DNA of 64,000 bases from Phyto melanocephala (lineage: Eukaryota > Arthropoda > Insecta > Diptera > Rhinophoridae). The notes under the pieces were generated by a model. The model was given only the letters and a program-made list of their open reading frames with translations, was not told where the DNA came from and did not search any database. The position numbers and the translations under genes are program-made. Positions 45,150 through 56,774 of this stretch are shown in pieces. The stretch lies in assembly GCA_941918925.1 (NCBI GenBank), contig OW799233.1, positions 47,081,341-47,145,340 of the forward strand, in the 5' to 3' direction. Position 1 is the first letter of the stretch, and each line of letters starts with the position of its first letter.

Positions 45150-47500
45150 GCATAATTGTCATAGATTCTTCTATCATAATAAAAATATTAAGATATCTAT
45201 CTAAAAAATTCTTGTTTTACTTATACTTATATAACATCGTGAGTTTTAGTTCAACCACATTTTCAATAAAACACCTTTAGAAACACAAGAAATAATTTCA
45301 AGAAAAGAATTTCATTCAGGTAATAACATTATTTTCTCTGGGGATGTGTAAAGTTGCAGATCCCAGAAACAATCGAGCACGCACTTGAATGTCAATGATG
45401 CTTAAAAATTAAACCTCCAGATGAAGTAATGTAATGCGTTAACTGTGACGGCCATCGTAAAATGCTCTAATTAATAAGACCCCTTTGATGGATATCAAAA
45501 AGTTTTTTCCATGTTTTATATAAATTTAAAATTTTTCGTCTGTAAAAAAAACACCCGCTACAAGTAGAAGTAAATAAAATAAGGGTTTTGATTTAAGAGA
45601 AAAATTTATTTTGAAAAAGAAAGCGATCGAATTTTACTCCAAATTAAATTTTGTTTAAATTAATCAAAATTGTTTTTGTAATAATAAGTTTAAAGAAAAG
45701 TATAACATTGATGGAAAAATTTTATAAACAACAGTTGTATGAAATATTCTATACATGAAGAATTTATAAAAAAAAAAAAATTAAATAAAAAATAATTAAC
45801 CTCAAAAAAAATTAACTCATTCTAATCAAACATTTCTATTTCATTTATTTCCATCCATTTCGTCACATGTGTTTGTTTCAGCCTTAGAAACACAACTACC
45901 AGAAAGTAATAAAACGCTTAAAGAAATACAAATCGTAAAAGGAGGTAATAAAACTCTCCTCTAATGTCTACGAAGTTGACAAATGAAATAATAAAATTCT
46001 ATCAATAAAAGTCCTTTAAACTTAATTAAGCATGCCTTAGAGAGGACATTTACGTATGTATGTTAGGCACCACCCGAGTGTTAGAAATTAATTGCTTAAA
46101 TATCATTTATAGACACATTTAAGATCATTTAAGGAATATTTAAAAAACTATAAAAAAAAAATTCTCTATAAAAACTGTAGATCTTTATGAATTTTTTTTT
46201 GCTTGAAAATTTGAATATATTTTTAATATATCGTTTTGGTAATTTTTATGAACTATTTGAAGAAAATGCGACAAATGTTGGTTTGTGATCACAGCTGTGT
46301 TGTTTTGTTGGGTTTAATTCTAAAAGTTTTAGGGTTTTACAAATTTATCTTTAAGTAATAAAATATGGTTTTTTTGTTTGCCACTGTCTGTATGTACTTT
46401 TCAAAATATACCAAAAACGGATATGAACAAGAAACACATATTTTTTACTTATTATCTGTATAGAACTGAAGATGAATTCAAGGTTCCCTGTGTCTTATCT
46501 TTTGCTGATTATTTTCATAAAATTTTTGTTTAACCTGATTTCTTAGGAATTTTTATTTTATTTATTATTTCCGTTTTGTTATTTTCCACCGCTTTTTGGC
46601 ACGAGCTAGAAACAAAAATTTTATGAATTTTTTGTTTAAACAAATTATTGATTTTGAACTTATGTTTAATAAGATAATTTTTAAGTGGCGACAATTGAGT
46701 TTTATTTACATTTGTGGCCTCAAGTTTATGTTGTGCAAAATTGTGATAAGAAAAGTTTCTAGGAAGAACATCGCCCTTAGTGTAAGCTTTTTCAAAATAA
46801 ATTTTTATAATTATACGACTTCTAAGCTTCTTATCAGAACATCAAAAAGAAATAGAAAAAGGGTTGGAATTTCAAAAGAATGCCTGCAGAAATGCGCAGC
46901 TTAAACATAAATGGGATTACATTTAGACAAAATTAATATATAAAAAACTTATTTTAAATTGTTTGGAAAATATTTTAAAAATCATAAAATAAAATTCTCA
47001 GAAAAATAATCTAGTACAGAGCAGAGTTCTGCAACGAAAACTAATGAAGTGTTTAAGTCAACTTGAATCATTATTCATTTTTTCGTTGATTTATACGCAT
47101 TCAAACTTATTGAAAAGTCTTCACTATTTATACGCACTTTTAACTGAAAGGTACTTATAGTACTCATATTCATCAACACGTATGACTCAGTTGATTGCTA
47201 TTGACGTTCATGCAAGATAAAATGACGGCCAAAAGCACGTATGACTCGTGTACTCATTATGAAGTTGTGTGTTTTTACTAGGCTTGCCAGATAACAGTTT
47301 GACATTCACCATAATAATTGTGGATTGTTAAAAAAAGACAATTTAAATTTAACAAAATAATACAAAAACAACAAGCAAAAATAAAGTGCTTGCTTTGATG
47401 TCTGTTTAAGAGATTTTGTTTTTGCGTATTATCTTTCCAATTTAAGTGAGCACCTAAGAACGCAGTTTTTTAATTTGCTGCAAAAAAATTTAAACATGAA
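45150..47500. other. Gene-free AT-rich stretch
   Basis: No supported gene. The 102-codon frame at 46596-46904 has no recognisable domain. The 47000-47280 segment shares phrases (agtcaacttg, tacagagcagag, atgactca) with 49995-50290, so a diverged repeat is likely present at both. Confidence 0.4.
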
Positions 47501-47504
47501 AATA

Positions 47505-49151
47505 AACAAGTAAGAGCACTATATTCGGCTGTGCCGAATATGGATGGGAACCACTGCTGTTTTTTGCGATAGAGTGGTAAAAGAGCAGTCAACCTCGACT
47601 CATCATCATGCCCAACAATTGAGCATCAACATTGTCATTGAAAATTTGGACCATCAGATAGAGGAGTGGCGCCAAGGATGGGGGGGGGGTCATTTGGCCG
47701 ATATTTTATTATATACATAATTGAACCATCTAAATATTATTATGTTTGTGTTTTATTTAAATTCAACATCGGTCCTTAAAATTTAACCACCCTTTATAAC
47801 TTCGATATGCTACTAAAATGCTTTTGTAAATGTAGTCTTTCAATGAAAGCGGGCGTTAAAGTAGGCGTGTCAATAAAGTTTCTGCTAATAAATATAACTT
47901 AGATATTTCAATATAGTCTTTTATTATTCCAAAATCTTTATTAATAGAGAAATTACATGAATTTAAGATAAACCGTTATATGAGAGGTAGGCGTTAAAGT
48001 GGGCGTGGCACCTTAACTTTTTGACACAACAATAATATTGATTAGAAGGATATACGTAGCAAATTTCATCATCAGAAATCTAATTTTGGCGGTTTTATGA
48101 GCTTTTAAATTTCATTAACGGTAGATAACGTGAAAAGTGGGCGGTAAAGTAGGCGTGTCAAAGTTGTTTTTGCGAATGAGTACAACTTAGGTGTTTCAAT
48201 ATAGTTCTTTATTATTCCAAAATCTATATTAATAGAGAAATTATATGAATTTTGGTTAAAACGTAATATGGGAGGTGGGCTAAAAAGTGGGCGTGGCACC
48301 ATAATTTTCTGGCACAGTAATGACATTACCTAGGGGGATATACGTAGCAAATTTGATCATTATACCTCTAATTTTGGCGGTTTTATGAGCTTTTAAATTT
48401 CATTAACGGTAGATAACGTGAAAAGTGGGCGTTATAGTAGGCGTGTCAAAGTAATTTTTTTTGAATGAGTACAACTGAGGTGTTTCAATATAGAATTTTA
48501 GGTAAAACGTTATATGGGAGGTGGGCGTAAAAGTGGGCGTGGTACATTGATTTTCCGTTACAAGAAAAGCCTCTCACCAAAAAGCAAAGTGTGCAAAATT
48601 TCAGGGTCGTACATCCAATTTTGTTGCTTTTATGACGTTTTTGTTTTTAAATATACCGAAAAATACACTGTGCGGCATAAATTTTCGTACATTTTGACAG
48701 ATAACTCCTCTCCTAATGCATAGGTTTAGATAGTTTTCGGGGAAAAATATTCTTTTGACTCGATAAATATATATTCGAAGTTTCATGACTCTACGTTTAT
48801 GCGTCTGGACACAATTCAATTTTATTCGATGTGCGAAGGACACGGTTTTTTCGACCTACTCTTGCTTTACGAGCTATAACTCTCTTCCTAATATTCCGAT
48901 TTAGCCCATTTTTAATACCAAATAAACCTTGTCTATAAGAAAGATTCTGGCAAAATTTGAGCCCCCTAGCTTTTTCGGTGCGACCTCTATCGTGCTTTCA
49001 ACAGACGGACGGACATAGCTAGATCGTCATCAAATCAAACCCCGATTCAGAATATATATACTTTATGGGGCCTAAAATGGATATTTCGATGTGTTACAAA
49101 CGGAATGACAAAATGAATATACCCCCACCATTTTTTTGGTGGCGGGTATAA
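47505..49151 (+). repeat. Family R, copy 2, full length (about 1.65 kb)
   Basis: Starts AACAAGTAAGAGCACTATAT with the ATTCGGC-TGT-GCCGAAT hairpin (about 47523-47540) and ends 'ggtggcgggtata'. The interior has tandem units of about 300 bp. Each contains 'atgagcttttaaatttcatt', 'aacggtagataacgtgaaaa' and 'gtgggcgtggcacc' (near 48000, 48290 and, altered, 48535). Non-coding. Confidence 0.7.
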
Positions 49152-49369
49152 AAACACAAAATAACTGTTATTCTTTACCTCTTATTATAGAAGCCAACCA
49201 AAACTTAGCCTAAAGGCCATAATCAGTTTCATTTATTTAAAAATTAAAAAGTGATACTTGCATAAATTGTATATTACACATTGTAACATTGCAAATTTTG
49301 TTGCGGCCAAAAAATATCTTGCACTCTCCAACCTGGCAACATTGTTTATTCTGCATACAAATGAGAGCT
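49152..49369. other. Short spacer
   Basis: Nothing recognised. Confidence 0.4.
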
Positions 49370-49371
49370 GT

Positions 49372-49974
49372 AACCCTACGTTGCCACAGGCAAGTATTTA
49401 CTTGCAGGTAGTGTATACGTATTACTAACGAAAATCAGGAGAAATGCCAAAAAAACACAACAATTTTTTGAGTGGCTACACAGCACAGTGCAAGTTCATT
49501 TTTAAAATGTCGTCAACAAATAAACTTCAAACAAATTTAAAACAAATGGCGCTGCTTCAATTGGTAATTAAGTGTTGTCCATAGCCACTATTGGACGTTA
49601 CCTTTAGACATATAACTTTTTAATATAATTTTTTTTATTAAAAATTTATATTTATATTAAAACTTACATTTTAAATGAATATTTATATTTTTTTCTTAAT
49701 ATTCTTCATATACATATATACATATTTATTAAAAAAATTAGCTGAATTATTTACCACAATTGTATGATATATTGTTGAGTTAACAAAAAAATCAGTATTA
49801 GACAACACTGTTTTTCGGCTTGTCACTTTACTTGCCGTAACTGTAAAAATTTTACTTGCTTAAAAATTTCTTCGCAAGCTGAGTCGCAGGTTGCCAAAGT
49901 GTAGTTGTGTTAGTAAAAAAGTGTTAGTGTATTGTTTTTTTTTTCACTTGCACTTTCATTTGGCAACGGTAGGT
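49372..49974. mobile_element. Possible MITE with CCTACGTTGCCA-type ends
   Basis: 'aaccctacgttgcca' at the left and 'tggcaacggtaggttaa' at the right are imperfect inverted repeats about 600 bp apart. Both are adjoined by 'cttgc'-rich sequence. No convincing target duplication was found, so this is tentative. Confidence 0.35.
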
Positions 49975-50699
49975 TAATGTTTCTGTTGTTTAGTCAACTT
50001 GCATCATTCTATGAAGATAAGTAGTTTCTTAAAAATATGAATCAACGTAAGTAGTCTTGCAAATCATATAAATATGTGACGCTATAAATATAAGTACGAC
50101 GTAGTATTTATGTTCATTGTGAGTTGTACTTATAAATCAACGTTGTTTTGGGTATGCGTACATCAGCTCAGTTAAATTTTAATGATTTATTAGCACTTAT
50201 ACTCAAATTTTATGACTCACTATGAATACTGAAAAAACGACTCAAAGCCGATCAATACAGAGCAGAGAGCAAGGTGAATTCATGAGTTATATGCATCACG
50301 GCAACAAATACAACAATTAAAAAATCCATGCATTTTGTTTTTGTATACATATATGCCTGTAGATGTCACACAATATTTTTCTTTTTTTTTTTTTCTATTT
50401 TCGATAATTTTTTAAAAACTGCAATGTAAAAGCTTCATATTTTCGTTTTGGAAATTTTCAAAAACATCTTAAACCATCCGAAACTGCAAATTATTTATCG
50501 TAAGAAAAAAATTTAAAAAATTATTTTGACACATGCAGACACATTATTTGAAAAACTAAGCACTCCTTGTGAATTCTTAAAAAAAACAATCAGCTGATTG
50601 GATATGAGCATCTTATTAATATACCTTAGTACAGAGTATGCTTAACAAGGTAAACGCAGTGGCGAATTCGACTGAATCCGCCTAATTCTAAAATGTCCA
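49975..50699. other. AT-rich, partly repeated with 47000-47280
   Basis: Phrases such as 'gtcaacttgcatcatt' and 'tacagagcagag' recur at 47000-47080. Nothing coding. Confidence 0.4.
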
Positions 50700-51640
50700 A
50701 CTTCATACAAAGCTTTGCCGAATCTTTTATACCCACCACCAATTTGATGTACTTTTATAGCTCAGAATTTATTTGTTTGTTATTAACAGCAATCGCTATG
50801 GAATAATCTCTTTATACTAAAATTTGTATCACTTTCTTCGTATAACTTCGATATGCTAGTAAAATGTTTTCTTAAATTTAGTCTTTCAATGAAAGTAGGC
50901 GTGTCAATATAGTTTCTGCTAATAAATAAAACTGTGATATTTCAATATAGTCCTTTATTTTCCCAAAAACTTTGTCAATAGAAAATTTATATGAATTTAA
51001 GATAAACCGTTCTACGGGAGGTAGGCATTAAAGTCGGAGTGTCACCTAAATTTTCTGGTATTACTATGACATTGAATAGAAAGCTATATGAATGAAATTT
51101 CATCATCATACCTCCAATTTTGTCGGTCTTATGAGCTTCTAAATTTTACTAACAGTAGATTAAGTGTGCGTCATAGTAAGCGTGTCGAAGTTGTTTCTTC
51201 TAATAAATACAACTTAGATATTTTAGTATATAGTCCTTTTTTCTTCCAAAATCTTTATTTATAGAGAAATTATATGAGTTTGAGATAAAGCGTTATATGG
51301 GAGGTGGGCGTAAAAGTAGGCGTGTCACATTTATTTTCCGTTAGTACAAAGTCTTTGACCAAAAAGCAATGGTTACAAAATTCCAGAATTATACATCTAA
51401 TTTTGTCAGGAAATATACATTCGAAATTTCATGGCTCTACGTTAATGCGTTTTAATCGATGTTGAAAGGATACGGTTTTTTTAACTACCCTTGCATTGCG
51501 AGCAATAATTCTCTTCCTAATATTCCAATTTATCAATTGTGTATAAGAAATATGGTCTTAAATGGATATTACGATCTGTTACAAGCGGAATGACAAAATT
51601 AATATACCCTCACTATTTTTTTTGCTGGCGGGTATAAAAA
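50700..51640 (+). repeat. Family R, copy 3
   Basis: Starts near 'tttgccgaatcttttatacc' followed by 'accaccaatttgatgtact', and ends 'gctggcgggtataaaaatg'. Internal 'gggaggtgggcgtaaaagta' matches the R unit. The terminal hairpin is only half present. Confidence 0.65.
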
Positions 51641-51689
51641 TGGGTCATTGCGTAAACTTATTGTAATGAACCTTAGCCTAGAAATTTTT

Positions 51690-52740
51690 TTTTAAATGTT
51701 TGGCGTATTACCCAGACTGTGCGCTTATTAAAAAGAAGCACCCAACACGAGTGCTTGCGGATACTTTTAATGCTTCCTGTACTCCTGTGGCCCGCAAATG
51801 TGCAAATCGATTCAAAAATATCGATTCTCTATCGATTTCAACAATTCGGTATTTCACACACCAATAAAAGAAGAATTTTGAACCAAGATTTCGTATTATT
51901 TACTTACAAAGACCAATTGATTTAGCAACTAAAGACAAACGACCATCTTCTTCGTTATGGCTTTTAAGTTTTGGCTTTACAGAAGCACAAATCTTATACG
52001 GTGGCAAAATTTGTCGTTTCTGACGAGGCACACTTTTCGATTTCAGTGGCTAAGTCAACAAATCAAATTGTGGAGCGGAAACCCCTCACGTCAGACACTT
52101 TGGATTTTATAAAATTGGCTTTACAGAAGCACCAATCTTATACGGTGGCAAAATTTGTCGTTTCTGACGAGGCACACTTTTCGATTTCAGTGGCTAAGTC
52201 AACAAGTCAAATTGTGGAGCGGAAAACCCTCACGTCAGACACTTTGGATTTTATAAAATTGGCTTTACAGAAGCACCAATCTTATACGGTGGCAAAATTT
52301 TTCGTTTCTGACGAGGCACACTTTTCGATTTCAGTGGCTCAGTCAACAAGTCAAATTGTAGAGCGGAAAACCCTCACGTCAGACACTTTGGATTTTATAA
52401 AATTGGCTTTACAGAAGCACCAATCTTATACGGTGGCAAAATTTGTCGTTTCTGACGAGGCACACTTTTCGATTTTAGTGGCTAAGTCAACAAGTCAAAT
52501 TGTAGAGCGGAAAACCCTCACGTCAGACACTTTGGATTTTATAAAATTGGCTTTACAGAAGCACCAATCTTATACGGTGGCAAAATTTGTCGTTTCTGAC
52601 GAGGCACACTTTTCGATTTCAGTGGCTAAGTCAACAAGTCAAATTGTGAAGCGGAAAACCCTCACGTCAGACACTTTGGATTTTATAAAAGTGGCATCAT
52701 TAAACTATTTTTTCCATGGCAACACGGACTGTTTATAATC
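51690..52740 (+). pseudogene. Mariner relic with a fivefold amplified catalytic segment
   Basis: Upstream, broken frames give FGISHTNKRRILNQDFVLFTYKDQLI (about 51848-51923), then QLKTNDHLLRYGF. This is the mariner sequence between the helix-turn-helix region and the catalytic domain. The next segment contains VVSDEAHFSIS (first catalytic Asp in the SDEAHF motif). In a second frame it contains SG-VNKSNCGAENPHV, the usual continuation, so one frameshift had already occurred. This block then repeats five times. Sequence after 52692 was not recognised. The apparent 255-codon frame over the array starts at a TTG (51971), not ATG, and translates part of the block in a non-ancestral frame, so it is unlikely to be a real protein. 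Confidence 0.75.
51973..52692 (+). repeat. Five tandem copies of a 144-bp unit
   Basis: Units start at 51973, 52117, 52261, 52405 and 52549 (period exactly 144 bp, 48 codons). They differ at only a few positions each, which implies recent amplification or homogenisation. The unit is mariner transposase DNA around the first catalytic Asp. Confidence 0.97.
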
Positions 52741-53270
52741 TGAAATGTAATATTTAAACTTTTAGAATGTATGGTTTAAGCACCATACTCAAACAATCGT
52801 TATTTTTCGCACTTTGTTCGGTAATCGTAATTTCATCCATTTAAGGGACTGTTAATTGCCTTCAACTTCTAGACTTTTTTCTCAACTTTCAAGCTTTTAT
52901 CTTCCTAACCAGTCGCGAGATAGAACCAGAATTCTTAACAAATCATCAAAAATTAGACCGACAGGATAATGATCTGAGAATCCCAGCCACATACATGACT
53001 TATTTTTTTTTAATAACTTAAAAATTATTTTTATTTCTAATAAATCCGTAATATTTATACCAACATAAATTAGTTTAAACTAATTTTATTTAATATTAAA
53101 AAAAAAGACTTGTCATTGGACCGCCCAATATTACTTTGTTCTTAAGTTCACACTATTAGAATCCAACCAGAAGCTTAACGATTATAATGCGTTTAGAAAA
53201 GTAGCAATTTTAAGAGATTTAGCGATAGAGATTAAGCTTTAGCGTTTTTACAGATAATATTGGACTACGT
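52741..53270. other. Gene-free AT-rich stretch
   Basis: No coding region recognised. Confidence 0.4.
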
Positions 53271-53274
53271 AGTC

Positions 53275-54960
53275 TATTTTAGCTAAACATTGTCCTATGT
53301 AATGCAGTCATGGACCATATCATTTTCAAACAAGAGATTTTAGTTAAACGACAAGTGTTCGTGCTTTAACGATTGTTGTCATAACGGCAGACAGTGACAG
53401 AGAGTAGTTTTGAGACTACTCCGATGGGTTATATGGTGCATCCCTAGGACATCGTAATGTTAAATCGACCACGTTTTCTCCACACATTTGGGTGTTCTTT
53501 GAATTATTCCTAGTTCATTACGGAGTATATTTTACATGCGTGTATGGACTAGTCACGTTATCTGCAGAGGTGTTTCAAAATAAGGCTGCTGGTATTCATA
53601 TTAGACATTTACAATTTGCATGCGAGTTTATCTCACCCTTATTGCAAGGCATTCCGATGTTCAACCTTTTAGTTCATTAAGGCCTTGATAAATGATTGGC
53701 TGTCCGTAAATATACGAATCTAAGCTTCGTTATCAGTCTCCATTTAATGCCTTCCACAAATGTCGTAATCCCAGCCTGGAAAACAGTATTGTGACCTGGT
53801 AGATGGAAGTGTTAATCTCTGTTTCGGCTTATGACTTATAAAACCATTTTAGTTTCGTTCGTATAAAGATCGATGCCTTGGCTATTTCTTACCCAAATTA
53901 CTTCATTCCATTCTGCCTTCTCTGGTATTATAGTAATGCAGTTAACGCTCTTATATTCCGTTGGGTATATGACACATTTTACCTCTGTGATGTTTTCCAT
54001 TAGTAAGATATCGGTTATCTCTGGTATCTGGTTATACGATCTCTTAACAGCTATTCACTCATATTCAATAATTTATTAGCATCCAAAGCCGCTTTATATT
54101 TTACTTGTATTTTAATCGGCCGAATTGATAGTAGATTTTCAATAGTCATTGTTAATGTGGTTTTTATAGCACCGCATATGCTAATATCGCACACTGTTTG
54201 GATCTTTTGAAGAGGATTTATACTTTCATCTCGGGTGACCCGGTGAACTAGTCAGTAGTGTGCTGGTCTGGTAGTTTGGGGGTTGCGGGTTCTATTCCCG
54301 CCAGAGACTCTGGACTGGACTGCTTCTCTTCTATTCTAACTATTTCTATTCTTATTCTATTATTCTCTTATTTCTATATTAAGGCATCACAATGGACCGT
54401 AATGGTCTCCAGGTGAGGGAGTGAGGGTAACTTTGCACCAGCCTTATCTACCTGCCTACCTATACTTTCATCTCTACAGGTTTCCTTCACGCTATCGAGG
54501 CATACGTTAGGATCGGTCGTAATACTCTCGTATATAGCCAGTGTGTCATCTGTGGGCTTATGTCCTATTTTAAGCCTATCGCTCTTTTATAAGGGCCCCA
54601 AATTCTTTGAGTTTTCGCCTCTCTACCTTTAATGTGGTCTATCCATGAAAGCCTCCAATCAAGTACTACTACTAGGTATATTACTTTCTTATTAATCTGA
54701 TTAGTCCCTCAAAGGAAGGATTTTCATCCTTCAGGTAAATAAATAGATTTCCATCTTGTTCGGGTTAACATTGAGACCTCGATCCTTTGCCCAGGTGTAA
54801 GATACATACAGAACTTCTCTTGCTCTCCTGCAAACATCACACTAAGAACATCTTCTACTCGCTACTTCTAAAATGTCATTTCGAAGTCCTCTCTTACGTC
54901 ATTGCTTCTAATGCTATTTTGCATTAATTCTGAATACAAAATTCATAAATTATCTTTTTG
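53275..54960 (-). pseudogene. R1-like LINE relic (RT end and RNase H), split by a SINE
   Basis: Minus-strand frames from 54830 downward give GLNVNPNKMEIYLF (about 54770-54730), VIYLVVVLDWRLSWIDHI (about 54685-54632, the YLGVxLDxxLSWxxHI motif that follows RT) and MTHWLYTSI. Beyond the SINE, TVFQAGITTFVEGIKW (about 53795-53745) resembles the RNase H start. Stops are abundant. The segment 53275-53625 recurs at 31680-32065. Confidence 0.65.
54233..54460 (+). mobile_element. Full-length tRNA-derived SINE (228 bp)
   Basis: Flanked by a perfect 14-bp target duplication TATACTTTCATCTC (54219-54232 and 54461-54474). The head has a box-A-like TAGTCAGTAGTG (about 54249-54260) and a box-B-like GGGTTCTATTCCCG (about 54287-54300) about 38 bp downstream, as in a tRNA gene. 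A body with 'aatggaccgtaatggtctcc' follows, and the tail is a short (CCTR)n repeat. Such elements are transcribed by RNA polymerase III and mobilised by a LINE. Confidence 0.92.
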
Positions 54961-55089
54961 ATTGCCTCTAAAAATCATAATTTTCTTTTTGTTTTTTCTC
55001 TGCTTAAAAACAACAGACGGTCATGAGTAAATCGACTTTTCTATAGTAGAGATTAAAAAAAACAAAATAAAAAAAGTGATCAATTCATT

Positions 55090-56107
55090 TTAAATGAAAA
55101 TTAAACAATAAAGAAAACAATTGTATAGACAAACATTTTTTATATGAAACACTATACAGTAGGGTGTTAACTGTACCACCAATATTTTCTTACTCTTATC
55201 TACAGAATTCATTATCATTATTTTTCTTTGACCTAACAGAGAGAAAGATCTTGTGTGGGAGATACTTAAACTCCTACTGTTAGTTATACTAAATATGAAA
55301 TAAATCCTTGAGGTTGTTAGATTTCTTAGACTTTGAATTAAAAAAGTAAAAACTAAAATTTTGTTTAACAAAATATATACTACAATTATTCTTGTCCTTA
55401 TTGCAGACACATGCTGTGTTGCAGTTGTCCTTAAATTGAGTTCAAAGGAAATACATCTATGATATAAGAGAAAGGATCTCAGCAGTTTTAGTTTTTGTTT
55501 GTCATTTAACAAGATTTTATTTTTTGTAACTAAGATGGTCAATTTCAAAAGAATTATCTGCTGGCATGTCGAACATATGTTGCCTGCGTAGTTTGTAGAA
55601 GTGTGCGTATTACAAATGTTGTTTTCTTTAAGGACATTAATGGCCAAAAATGTTGTTTGCACAACCGTTAGTAGCGTTTTCTTTCTTAATTTTTTTTGTA
55701 GAAAAACTAATATTTGTGTTTGTAAAGAGTCATTACGCAAAATGATTGTTTTGCATTATTGTCTACAGCCAATGATGATTAATATTTGCAACTGTTTAAA
55801 GAGTTTTTTCTTGTCATGTTTGTTCAGTTGTTACAATTTGTCGTTAGAAACTATTGCATAAAATTGTTTACACAAATTGTGGACTTATATAATGCTCTAT
55901 ATGTAGTAATGTCTATTAAGTAGTATTTCTAAGAAGGATTCGAATAATTTTTGTACGAAAATTAAAATTATTACGAACTATGTCCTTTGAGAGTTTTGCA
56001 AAAATAAATTTCATTAACAAATTCTTTTGAATTCTAAGATCTTTGTTATCCATCAATATGTTTACTATTTTGGCTAAAAGGTTTTCCATTTTTGTAAATT
56101 TTGACAA
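55090..56107 (-). other. Two unassigned minus-strand open frames
   Basis: Frames 55740-55090 (216 codons) and 56107-55916 (63 codons) are the longest open stretches here without a transposon signature. Both are rich in Leu, Ile, Lys and Asn. The first contains clusters of Thr and Cys (CSTCQQ) and hydrophobic stretches. No known domain was recognised, no splice signal clearly joins them, and AT-rich DNA produces such frames by chance. Coding status is doubtful. Confidence 0.2.
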
Positions 56108-56602
56108 ATTTCTAACGTTTGTAAATCAAATTTTAGAAATTTAGAAAAAAACTGACTTGTACTGCACCTAGGCTGTTAGCAATATTTTATTTTAATTCAG
56201 TAGTTAATTTCTTCAGTAAAACCTTTTGCACAATTCTGTGAATGTTCTTGTTCTTGTGAAGTCATCTTCTCTGTTGCTTGCTGAAATCACTCAGATAGGT
56301 GGGGAAACAATACAACCCACAAAAAAATGTTTTTGAATCCTTAAACTAAAGATGAAACGCAAATTGTCCCTTCTACTTCTATCAACAGTGATCAAGAAGA
56401 AGGCTCGTGGTAGGGAAGACAGAAACTCCTAAAAAGTTAAAAAAAAATCAACAAAGTGGGACATCACATGCTCATATAAAAACTATGTTCCTCCTGTAAC
56501 CAAATAAGCATTTAAATAGCAATTCAAGAAGCGCTGTTTTTGTAAAAAACTTAATAATTTTTTATTATTGTTAACTGGCACCAAAGTTTCTGAAAATGTA
56601 CT

Positions 56603-56774
56603 ACGAAAAACGTGTTGATAGTAGTCGACTGACTTTTATTCCCTCAAGATTTTTCTCTCTGCTTAAAGGAACACATTCCATTTAAATTACGAAAAACGTG
56701 TTGATAGTAGTCGACTGACTTTTATTCCCTCAAGATTTTTCTCTCTGCTTAAAGGAACACATTCCATTTAAATT
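56603..56774. repeat. Perfect 86-bp tandem duplication
   Basis: 56603-56688 and 56689-56774 are identical by eye (unit starts 'acgaaaaacgtgttgatag' and ends 'ccatttaaatt'). No flanking structure; a recent local duplication, or possibly an assembly join. Confidence 0.95.

Noticed and set aside
46596..46904. 102-codon plus-strand frame
   Set aside because: AT-rich composition, no domain and no homology pattern; compatible with chance.
51971..52738. 255-codon frame as a genuine repeat protein of ankyrin/LRR type
   Set aside because: It starts at TTG, and the DNA is mariner transposase sequence read partly in a non-ancestral frame. No known repeat-domain consensus fits.
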